A stretch of 33,811 bases of DNA from Chromobacterium piscinae. GTDB taxonomy: Bacteria > Pseudomonadota > Gammaproteobacteria > Burkholderiales > Chromobacteriaceae. The notes below the pieces were generated by a model. The model made no database searches, was not told the origin of the DNA, and worked only from the letters and a program-made list of their open reading frames with translations. The stretch's first letter is position 1, and each line of letters begins with the position of its first letter. Of the stretch, positions 27,544 to 33,811 are shown piece by piece. Both the position numbers and the translations under genes were made by a program. The DNA is taken from contig NZ_JAJOHV010000087.1 of assembly GCF_021129175.1 (NCBI RefSeq), positions 1 to 33,811 on the forward strand. Direction: 5' to 3'.

Positions 27544-28989
27544 ATGATCAAAAGAATATTGCTCGCTTCCGCCCTGCTCGGCCTGCCGCTATTCGCGCTG
27601 GCCGGCATCGGCGCGGACGGCGCCCGCCACCTGTTGGCGCGCACTGGCTTCGGCGCCAACCCGGCGCAGATTGAGGCGCTCGCGCCGCTCAGCCGCGAGG
27701 CTGCGGTGGACAGGATACTGGCCGGCGCGCGCACCCAGGCGGCGACGCCGCCGCCGGGTTGGGCCAACGAGCCGTTTGAGCGCCCCGGCCAGCCGGGCCT
27801 CACCGAGGAACAGAAAAAAGCGCTGCAGCAGGAGCGCAACCAGCATGCGGTGGAGCTGCGCAGCTGGTGGCTGGCCGAAATGCGCAACACCCCGTCGCCG
27901 CTGACCGAGAAAATGACTTTGTTCTGGCACAACCATTTCGTGTCGGCGCTGGACAAGGTGCGCTCGCCGCAAATGATGTACCAGCAGAACCTGCTGCTGC
28001 GCCACTACGCGCTGGGCGACTTCGGCCAACTCTTGCACGCGGTGGCGCGCGATCCGGCGATGATGCGCTACCTCGACACCGCCAACAACCGCAAGGACCA
28101 GCCCAACGAGAACTTCGCCCGCGAGGTGATGGAATTGTTCACGCTGGGCGAAGGCCACTACAGTGAACAGGACATCCGGGAGGCCGCCCGAGCCTTCACC
28201 GGCTGGGGCCTGGACCGCGACGACCAGTTCATCGTACGCCCACGGCTGCGCGACACCGGCGAAAAAGTCATCTTCGGCCAGCGCGGCAATTTCGACGGCG
28301 ACGACGTGATCGACCTGTTGCTGCAACAGCCCAACACCTCGGTATTCGTCACCAACAAACTATGGCGCAACTTCGTGTCGCCGACGCCCGATGCCGCCAC
28401 CGTCAACAAGCTGGCCGCCGACTTCCGCCGCAGCCATTACCAGTTGAAGCCCTTGATGCGAGCGCTGCTGTTGACGCCGCAATTCTGGCGCAGCCAGGGC
28501 CAACTGGTGAAATCGCCGGTGGAGCTGACCATAGGCACGCTGGTGACTTTCGATCTCAATCCGCCAGACTGGCGGGTGATCGCCGGCCTGAACCGCCAGC
28601 TGGGCCAGGACGTATTCGCGCCGCCCAACGTCAAGGGCTGGCCCGGCGGCGAGTCCTGGATCAACAGCGCCACCCTGCTCACCCGCAAGCAGTTCCTGGA
28701 CCGCATCGCCCGCGACGCCGCTCCGGCGCGCGACGCCTACGCCCAGGCCGACGGCAGCCTGAACGAGATGGCTGGCCGCGAGGCGCGCATCCGCCGCTTC
28801 GTCGGCAACGGGCTGAATTCGATGAAGCTGCAACCCGATGAATGGGCCGCCGTCTACGGCGTCCGCACCGCCGCCGACGCCGCGCGGCTGCTGCTGGCCG
28901 TGCCGCCGGCCAACCCCTTGCCGCCGAACGCCAGCGGCGCCAAGGCCATCGCCCAATTGCTGCTGGACCCGGCCTACCAGGTGGAATGA
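27544..28989 (+). CDS. DUF1800 family secreted protein
   Basis: A 481-residue protein of the DUF1800 family with a signal peptide (MIKRILLASALLGLPLFALA). Family features include ARHLLARTGFGANPAQIEAL at the mature N-terminus, MTLFWHNHFVSALDKV, RNPAMMR-like ARDPAMMRYLD, and NENFAREVMELFTLGEGHYSEQD followed by AARAFTGW (each read in parts). The PPNVKGWPGGESWINSATLL segment near the C-terminus is another family hallmark. Its function is unknown; it nearly always pairs with a DUF1501 gene. Here that gene follows 10 bases later, with the shared stop/start region carrying GAGGAG. It is probably periplasmic or extracellular. Confidence 0.93.
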   Translation: MIKRILLASALLGLPLFALAGIGADGARHLLARTGFGANPAQIEALAPLSREAAVDRILAGARTQAATPPPGWANEPFERPGQPGLTEEQKKALQQERNQHAVELRSWWLAEMRNTPSPLTEKMTLFWHNHFVSALDKVRSPQMMYQQNLLLRHYALGDFGQLLHAVARDPAMMRYLDTANNRKDQPNENFAREVMELFTLGEGHYSEQDIREAARAFTGWGLDRDDQFIVRPRLRDTGEKVIFGQRGNFDGDDVIDLLLQQPNTSVFVTNKLWRNFVSPTPDAATVNKLAADFRRSHYQLKPLMRALLLTPQFWRSQGQLVKSPVELTIGTLVTFDLNPPDWRVIAGLNRQLGQDVFAPPNVKGWPGGESWINSATLLTRKQFLDRIARDAAPARDAYAQADGSLNEMAGREARIRRFVGNGLNSMKLQPDEWAAVYGVRTAADAARLLLAVPPANPLPPNASGAKAIAQLLLDPAYQVE

Positions 28990-28999
28990 GGAGCCCGCC

Positions 29000-30178
29000 A
29001 TGTTCAAACGACGCGAATTCCTGAAAACGGCCGGCGCCGGCCTGATGCTGACCGTGCTGCCCAATCTGTCCTGGGCGCTGGCCCCCGCCGGCTACAAACG
29101 CCTGCTGGTGCTGGTGGAGCTGAAGGGCGGCAACGATGGCCTCAACACCGTGGTTCCCTACGGCAGCGCCGACTACTACCGGCTGCGCCCCGGCATCGCC
29201 GTCGCCCGCGAGCAAGTGCTGCAGATCAACGGCGACATCGGCCTGCACCCGTCGCTGGCGCCGCTGATGCCGCTGTGGCGGGACAAGCAGCTGGCGCTGC
29301 TGCAGGGCGTCGGCTACCCCGATCCCAATCTGTCCCATTTCCGCTCGATCGAGATCTGGGACACCGCCTCGGCCAGCCAGCAATACCTGAGCGAAGGCTG
29401 GCTGACCCGGCTGTTCCATGAGCAGCCGACGCCGAAGAGCTTCGCCGCCGACGGCGTGGTGCTGTCCAGCCAGGTGCTGGGGCCGCTGGATGGCGGCGCG
29501 CGCGCGGTGGTGCTGTCCAATCCGCAAGACTTCGCCCGCCAAGCCAAGCTGGTGGCGGACCAGCAGCCCGGCCACGCCGGCGCGGCGCTGGAGCATATTT
29601 TGAAAGTGGAAGGCGACATCCGCCAGGCCGCCGCCAGCCTGGCGCCGCTGCCGCGAACCGCGCCCAGCGAAGCGCCCACCGCCGGCCCCAAGCCCAATGG
29701 CGGTTTCGGCGTGGCGGTGCGAACGCTGACCGACACCCTGGCCCGCGGCGTGGACATCGCCGTCGCCCGCATCACGCTGACCGGCTTCGACACCCACGGC
29801 AACCAGCAGCCGGTGCAGGCGCGGTTGCTGGCGGAATTGGCCGACGGGCTGGCGCAGCTGAAAAGCGAAATGACGCGGCTGGGCCGCTGGGACGACACGC
29901 TGCTGCTGACATACGCCGAATTCGGCCGCCGCCCGCGCGAGAACGGCAACCGCGGCACCGACCACGGCACCGCCAACGTCCATTTCGCGCTGGGCGGCCG
30001 CGTCAACGGCGGCCTATACGGCCAAACGCCGCAGTTGGCCGGCGTCAGCGAGGGCAATCTGGCGCATGCGATCGATTTCCGCCAGCTTTACGCCACGGCG
30101 ATAGACGGCTGGTGGGGCAAGGACAGCCGCAACGTGCTGGGCGGACGCTTTACGCCGCTGCCCTTGCTGCGCGGCTAG
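29000..30178 (+). CDS. DUF1501 family Tat-exported protein
   Basis: A 392-residue DUF1501 protein, related to the alkaline-phosphatase/sulfatase superfamily. The N-terminus MFKRREFLKTAGAGLMLTV has a twin-arginine motif (KRREFLK), so it is expected to be folded before Tat export. Family motifs are LLVLVELKGGNDGLNTVVP, the LHPSLAPLMPLW segment, DPNLSHFRSIEIWDTA, TGFDTHGNQ and TYAEFGRRPRENGNRGTDHGTAN (each read in parts). The Asp/His/Asn positions resemble metal ligands of the superfamily. GAGGAG precedes the ATG at 29000. It forms an operon with the DUF1800 gene. Its TAG stop overlaps that of the convergent gene as CTAG. Confidence 0.93.
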   Translation: MFKRREFLKTAGAGLMLTVLPNLSWALAPAGYKRLLVLVELKGGNDGLNTVVPYGSADYYRLRPGIAVAREQVLQINGDIGLHPSLAPLMPLWRDKQLALLQGVGYPDPNLSHFRSIEIWDTASASQQYLSEGWLTRLFHEQPTPKSFAADGVVLSSQVLGPLDGGARAVVLSNPQDFARQAKLVADQQPGHAGAALEHILKVEGDIRQAAASLAPLPRTAPSEAPTAGPKPNGGFGVAVRTLTDTLARGVDIAVARITLTGFDTHGNQQPVQARLLAELADGLAQLKSEMTRLGRWDDTLLLTYAEFGRRPRENGNRGTDHGTANVHFALGGRVNGGLYGQTPQLAGVSEGNLAHAIDFRQLYATAIDGWWGKDSRNVLGGRFTPLPLLRG

Positions 30179-30963
30179 GGATCGGGATACGCGATGTTGA
30201 AGCGGCTGCGGTAAAGCCGGCCCACTACGCCGTCGCGTTTCATGTCGCGCAGCGCGCCGGCAAAAGCCTGGCACAGCTCGGGGGACACGCTACGCTTGCT
30301 GAAGACGTAAAAGGCCCCGCCTATCGGCCATATCGGCGACAGGGCCACGATCGCCGGCTGCTGCGGCAAGCGGGCCAGCTCATTCGGCGCCGTATCCATG
30401 GTGGCCAGCAGCAAGTCGATCCGCCCCAGCTGCAGCTTGCGCAAACTGCCGGCCAGCGTTTCCCCGGCATCGATCCTCACCATGCCGGGAGGGGCTTTCA
30501 GCCAACGGTCCCATACTTCGCCGTAACTGTCGCCATGCGTCACGCCCAGCCTGACCATGCCCAGCTTGCCCAGGTCCTGCGGCTGGGAAACCGGCCAATG
30601 CGCAACGCGATCGCCGCGCGCCCACAGCCGCACCAGCGAGGAACTGTAGCCCGGCACAAAACAGGCATACGCCTCCCGCTCCGGCGTTTTCAGCGCCTGC
30701 ATCGCGACATCCACCGTGCCCAACCGCAATTCCTGCAAGGTGCGCGACCAGGGAATCTGGCGATACGCCAGGCTGCAGCCTATGCGCGCGGCCGCTTGGT
30801 TCAGCAGCTCCACCGAGTAGCCTGCCGGCCGGCCATCCCTCCCCTGGTAGTGATATGGCGGCCGCTCCTCCCAACCCACCTGGATCGGTTTGCCGCATAT
30901 CCCGCCCGCCATCGCCGGCAAAGCCCAGCATGCCAGGAAAGCAAAATTCCCGATGAACCGCAC
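30175..30963 (-). CDS. Periplasmic solute-binding (SBP_bac_3-like) protein
   Basis: A 262-residue protein of the amino-acid-binding-protein type (transporter substrate-binding domain). The signal peptide is MRFIGNFAFLACWALPAMAG. Family features include RPPYHYQGRDGRPAGYSVELLN, DVAMQALKTPEREAYA and LAGSLRKLQLGRIDLLLA. The start is GTG at 30963 with GGGAGG five bases upstream; longer frames run through unrelated sequence. No permease or ATPase gene is adjacent. Such orphan proteins are often sensor-like or work with a distant transporter; the ligand is unknown. Confidence 0.87.
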   Translation of the reverse strand: MRFIGNFAFLACWALPAMAGGICGKPIQVGWEERPPYHYQGRDGRPAGYSVELLNQAAARIGCSLAYRQIPWSRTLQELRLGTVDVAMQALKTPEREAYACFVPGYSSSLVRLWARGDRVAHWPVSQPQDLGKLGMVRLGVTHGDSYGEVWDRWLKAPPGMVRIDAGETLAGSLRKLQLGRIDLLLATMDTAPNELARLPQQPAIVALSPIWPIGGAFYVFSKRSVSPELCQAFAGALRDMKRDGVVGRLYRSRFNIAYPDP

Positions 30964-31081
30964 CGCCACCTCCCGCAACCGGCAAGCGCAAGCGCGCTCC
31001 CCTACAATGTAGGATAGAATCCCCATGCCGATGGCGTCCGGCGGATGCAAAACGACCACCCAGCAACAGAACCACTGCCAC

Positions 31082-31909
31082 ATGACTTCGAACAATACCC
31101 AGAACAACGAGCCCCACCAGACAACGGAAGAGATTCCGCTGCCTCCGCCGGAAAGCGAAGTCACGCTGGCCAATCTGGCCATCCCGCTGGGGGAGACCAT
31201 ACTGACCCTCAGCGCCGACGGCCGTCCCATCTACGGCATCCTGCAGCGCAGCCGGGCGATGACGGCCCAGTCGGACTACTTTCGCCTGCAGTTCCGCGGC
31301 TACGCCCGTTCCGACGGCGCGCACTGGCAGCCGCTGGAAGGCGACGACAGCCGCTTCCACGCCGTCTACAACCTAGCCTGGATCCGGGTAGACCGACCCA
31401 GCAAGAGCGTGACTTTCGGCCCCAAGAGCGGCGTGCAGCCCAGCCCCGGCCTGGCCGGCAGCGGGCTCGACACCTATCTGTTCGCCAGCGTCATCACCTG
31501 GGCCAAAGGCGTCTGCCCCGAGTTCGCCATCAATCCCGGCATGATCACCATGGGCCAGACCCACTCCGAGGAGGAACGGCTGCGCTGCCACGCCTTCTAC
31601 GCCGGCCAGGGCTTCCAGTTCGAATGGCAGGACCCCGCCCAGCGCACCGCGCTGTACTTCAAGGACAAGGTGAGCAAGCTCTTGGGCGTATGGAACAAGG
31701 AGGCGGTCAAGGAGTTCGGCGGCGAGGAGATGCTTAAGACGCTGGCCGGCCAGGACGAGGCACGCGCAGAGTTGCAGCAGCAACTGGACAAGCTGGAAAG
31801 CGCCAACGACAGCATGAAGCGCGCGCTGCAGAAGGAAAAAAGCACCTCGCAGATCCTGACCGGGGTGCTGATACTGGCCGCCATTTTCGCGATCTGGGCC
31901 GTCATCTAG
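31082..31909 (+). CDS. Uncharacterised tail-anchored protein
   Basis: A 275-residue protein I cannot assign. It has a polar, Asn/Gln/Glu-rich N-terminus (MTSNNTQNNEPHQTTEE), then a compact central domain (LANLAIPLGETILTLSADG to KDKVSKLLGVWNKEAV). A charged coiled-coil-like helix follows (EARAELQQQLDKLESANDSMKRALQKE), and a single hydrophobic segment lies at the very C-terminus (ILTGVLILAAIFAIWAVI). This predicts a cytoplasmic protein anchored by its tail in the inner membrane. The ATG at 31082 was chosen over upstream frames; the ribosome-binding site is weak. A CTACA-A-TGTAG palindrome at 31002-31012 lies in the divergent gap with the binding-protein gene. Confidence 0.8.
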   Translation: MTSNNTQNNEPHQTTEEIPLPPPESEVTLANLAIPLGETILTLSADGRPIYGILQRSRAMTAQSDYFRLQFRGYARSDGAHWQPLEGDDSRFHAVYNLAWIRVDRPSKSVTFGPKSGVQPSPGLAGSGLDTYLFASVITWAKGVCPEFAINPGMITMGQTHSEEERLRCHAFYAGQGFQFEWQDPAQRTALYFKDKVSKLLGVWNKEAVKEFGGEEMLKTLAGQDEARAELQQQLDKLESANDSMKRALQKEKSTSQILTGVLILAAIFAIWAVI

Positions 31910-31925
31910 GCCCGAAGCCGTCTCA

Positions 31926-32066
31926 GAACCTGTTCAAAGTCTCGCGAGCTCGCGCAAGACAAGGCGAAAACGGCAGAAGAAGCGGAATGCGCATAATGGT
32001 ACATGAGCATTCTGAAGCTGTTTTCAACGCCGTATCGCCGACACGCAGCAGACATTGAACAGGTTC
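31926..32066. repeat. MITE-like palindromic element with 3-base target duplication
   Basis: A 141-base non-coding element bounded by perfect inverted repeats GAACCTGTTCAA / TTGAACAGGTTC, extending to GTCT with one mismatch. Inside are a perfect palindrome CGCGAGCTCGCG (31943-31954) and nested inverted pairs GAAAAC/GTTTTC (31966-31971, 32020-32025) and GAATGC/GCATTC (31985-31990, 32007-32012). The whole could fold as one long hairpin. TCA flanks both ends (31923-31925 and 32067-32069), consistent with a 3-base target duplication. It has no open frame, so it would need a transposase in trans. I believe similar repeats recur in related genomes but cannot verify copy number. Confidence 0.7.
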
Positions 32067-32585
32067 TCAGAACGAGGCGCCGGCCCTGGCCGCCTGATCG
32101 TAAATGCCGGCCAGGGTGCGCATCAACTGGGCGATGTCGCCGATCAGCGGATTGGCGATGCCGCCGTCCCCCAACGTCGCCATCAGGCACTGCTCGCGCA
32201 CCTGGCGGTAGCGCTCGCACAGCTCGCGGCCGCTCTCCGTCGTGGAAAACAGCACTTCCTTGCCGCTTTTCTCGCTCTCCACATACCCCATCTTGACCAG
32301 CTTCTTCAGGGCGTAGGACACCACGTGGGTATCCTCCATGTTCAGCACGAAGCAGATGTCGGCCAGCTTTTTCTGCCGCCCGCGATGGTTGACGTGATGA
32401 ACCAGCAGCACCTCGGTCGGCGTCATGTCCTTCTCGCCCGCCGCCGCCATGCAGCGCACCATCCAGCGGTGGAAAGCGTTGTTGACCACAGTCAGGCTGA
32501 ACTCGAACTCGGACAGCTCCGGGCTGCGCTCAGAAACCAGATGCTGTGAGGACACGATCTTAGGCAAATCTTGCGTCGTTGACAC
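32067..32585 (-). CDS. MarR-like winged-helix regulator
   Basis: A 172-residue protein with a winged-helix DNA-binding domain. KDMTPTEVLLVHHVNHRGRQKKLADICFVLNMEDTHVVSYALKKLVKMGYVESEKSGKEVLFSTTESGRELCERY (about residues 51-124, read in parts) is the MarR-type core. The start is GTG at 32585 with GGAGAG upstream; an ATG three bases earlier is out of frame. Its TGA stop is the TCA triplet bordering the MITE-like repeat. It is divergent from pxpB across a 141-base gap containing a palindrome, so it is a good candidate to control the 5-oxoprolinase genes. Confidence 0.88.
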   Translation of the reverse strand: MSTTQDLPKIVSSQHLVSERSPELSEFEFSLTVVNNAFHRWMVRCMAAAGEKDMTPTEVLLVHHVNHRGRQKKLADICFVLNMEDTHVVSYALKKLVKMGYVESEKSGKEVLFSTTESGRELCERYRQVREQCLMATLGDGGIANPLIGDIAQLMRTLAGIYDQAARAGASF

Positions 32586-32639
32586 CCATTCTCTCCATAT
32601 TGCGCCACAGCAGGTGGCAGGCCGCGAGGCAGCGATAAA

Positions 32640-32668
32640 TTGACGAGAAATTCTCGACATAGCATCAT
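32640..32668 (+). promoter_or_regulatory. pxpB promoter overlapped by a palindromic operator candidate
   Basis: TTGACG (32640-32645) and CATCAT (32663-32668) are separated by 17 bases, a plausible sigma-70 promoter for pxpB. TGACGAGAAATTCTCGACA (32641-32659) is a dyad around a central A: six perfect pairs (CGAGAA/TTCTCG), one mismatch, then two more pairs. It covers the -35 box and spacer, the classic position for MarR-type repression. Confidence 0.6.
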
Positions 32669-32726
32669 CGCACCCAATCAAGCCATTATCATATCCATAT
32701 TCCCGATTCACGCCATCCCGCACGCG

Positions 32727-33389
32727 ATGCAATCAGATTCCTCTTCTCAGCCGGCCATTCATTGGCTGGGCGCCCAGGCGCTGGTGCTGGAACTGCCGCC
32801 GCCGGCCACGCTGGACCGCCAGCGCCGAATCTGGCGGCTGGCCGAGCAGCTGCGAGCCGACTCCGACTTCCGCGAAGTCATCCCCGGCATGAACAACCTG
32901 ACGCTGGAACTGCGCCCCGGCGCGAACGCCTCCGCGCTGCCGGCCCGGCTGCGACGGCTGTGGCAACGCGCGGACGGCGCGGAGCACGCCGCCCGGGTGG
33001 TGGAAATTCCGGTGCGCTACGGCGGCCGCCACGGTCCGGACCTGGAAAGAGTGGCACGCCACTGCGGCCTGACACCGGACGAGGTCGTCGCCCGCCACTC
33101 CGCCGCCCGCTATACGGTGTTCTTCTTGGGCTTTCAGCCCGGCTTCGCCTACCTGGGCGGCCTGGACCCCGCGCTGGCCTCCCCGCGTCGCGACACGCCC
33201 AGGCAAAAAGTGCCGGCCGGCTCGGTGGCCATAGGCGGCAGCCAGACCGGCATCTACCCCACCGCTTCCCCCGGCGGCTGGCAAATCATAGGACGCAGCG
33301 ACGCCGTGCTGTTCGACCCCGCGCGCCAGCCGCCCTGTCCGCTTCGGCCGGGCGACGCCGTGCGCTTCATTCCCCTGGGGGACGCCTGA
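32727..33389 (+). CDS. pxpB: 5-oxoprolinase subunit PxpB (KipI/allophanate hydrolase subunit 1-like)
   Basis: A 220-residue protein of the carboxyltransferase C/D domain family. PxpB works with PxpC and PxpA to convert 5-oxoproline and ATP into glutamate, removing a damage product. Family motifs are SDFREVIPGMNNLTLEL, VEIPVRYGG, PDLERVARHCGLTPDEVV, FFLGFQPGFAYLGGL, RQKVPAGSVAIGGSQTGIYP and SPGGWQIIGR (longer ones in parts). Bacillus KipI is a homologue. The ATG at 32727 was chosen because the conserved region starts near IHWLGAQALVLEL; upstream extension to 32640 is not family-like. It overlaps pxpC by one base (TGATG). Confidence 0.94.
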   Translation: MQSDSSSQPAIHWLGAQALVLELPPPATLDRQRRIWRLAEQLRADSDFREVIPGMNNLTLELRPGANASALPARLRRLWQRADGAEHAARVVEIPVRYGGRHGPDLERVARHCGLTPDEVVARHSAARYTVFFLGFQPGFAYLGGLDPALASPRRDTPRQKVPAGSVAIGGSQTGIYPTASPGGWQIIGRSDAVLFDPARQPPCPLRPGDAVRFIPLGDA

Positions 33390-33811
33390 TGCTGGAAGTG
33401 ATCAAGGCCGGACCACAAACCACGGTGCAGGACCTGGGCCGCTTCGGCGCGCGCCATCTGGGGGTGTGCCGCGCCGGCGCCATGGACGCGCTGGCGCTGA
33501 CCGTCGCCAATCGCCTGGTGGGCAATCCCGCCGGCGCGGCCGCGCTGGAAATCACGCTGCCGCCGGCAGGCTTTCGCCTGCTGCGCGACGGCATGCTGGC
33601 GCTGGCCGGCGCCGACTGCCGGGCCACGCTGGACGGCGAGCCGATATGGCCGGGCTGGCGCACCGCCTTCCGCGCCGGCCAGTCGCTGAGGCTGGAAGCG
33701 CCAAGCAGTGGCATGCGCGCCTACCTGGCGATCGACGGCGGCGTGAATGTGCCGCTGCTGATGGAGTCGGCCAGCACCGACCTGATGGCCGGTTTCGGCG
33801 GACTCTACGGC
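33389..33811 (+). CDS. pxpC: 5-oxoprolinase subunit PxpC, partial (cut by right edge)
   Basis: The first 141 codons of a carboxyltransferase A/B domain protein (PxpC, KipA or allophanate hydrolase subunit 2 family). Recognised motifs are MLEVIKAGPQTTVQDLGRFGARHLGVC (in parts), GAMDALALTVANRLVGNP, ALEITLPPAGFR and RAYLAIDGGVNVP. Full-length members have about 300-330 residues, so more than half is outside the window. Its ATG overlaps the pxpB stop, indicating coupled translation. pxpA would be expected downstream, outside the window. Confidence 0.95.
   Translation, partial: MLEVIKAGPQTTVQDLGRFGARHLGVCRAGAMDALALTVANRLVGNPAGAAALEITLPPAGFRLLRDGMLALAGADCRATLDGEPIWPGWRTAFRAGQSLRLEAPSSGMRAYLAIDGGVNVPLLMESASTDLMAGFGGLYG

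Overview
This is a GC-rich, gene-dense bacterial chromosome segment. Its gene content (a fleR-fliE-fliF flagellar block, a subclass B2 metallo-beta-lactamase, thiBPQ behind a TPP riboswitch, pxpBC) fits a free-living, motile betaproteobacterium, most likely Chromobacterium or a close Neisseriales relative. That assignment rests on remembered protein similarity, not on a database search. No rRNA, tRNA, CRISPR array, prophage or intact insertion sequence was seen.

Layout. 1-3985 (minus): an operon-like run of a CheB-type methylesterase domain without a receiver, a sigma-54 response regulator (FleR-like), fliE and fliF, with fliF cut by the left edge. 4097-4579: low-molecular-weight protein tyrosine phosphatase. 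4580-5135: a long gap, AT-rich in most of its length, followed by a small bulb-type mannose-binding lectin. 5535-7529: a LysR regulator divergent from a bile acid:sodium symporter-like carrier. 7575-11825 (minus): three overlapping genes, encoding a sigma-54 activator with a TPR-like C-terminal half, a DUF917 protein and an Asp/Glu/hydantoin racemase. Divergent from them, behind a near-consensus -24/-12 promoter and two upstream palindromes, lies an uncharacterised gene (12112-12813). 12818-13591: B2 metallo-beta-lactamase, divergent from an uncharacterised 520-residue protein. 15411-18587: uvrB and pbpG, divergent. 18631-23171: small regulatory and metabolic genes (LysR, two-gene PEBP-AraC unit, GNAT, Cys-rich YidD relative, VOC/MarR divergent pair).

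23161-27452 (minus): TPP riboswitch, thiB, an interposed GNAT acetyltransferase, thiP and thiQ, a thiamine uptake operon. 27544-30178: the DUF1800-DUF1501 secreted protein pair. 30175-30963: a periplasmic solute-binding-like protein. 31082-31909: an unknown tail-anchored protein. 31926-32066: a MITE-like palindromic repeat abutting the stop codon of a MarR-like regulator. That regulator is divergent from pxpB and pxpC (5-oxoprolinase subunits), and pxpC runs off the right edge.

The most distinctive part is the sigma-54 module at 7575-12813. The activator, its probable binding sites and the enhancer-dependent promoter can all be read directly from the sequence, but neither the signal nor the function of the target gene is known. 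Several divergent regulator/target pairs (5535/6546, 22067/22644, 32067/32727) carry a palindrome in the shared gap and look like local one-regulator circuits.
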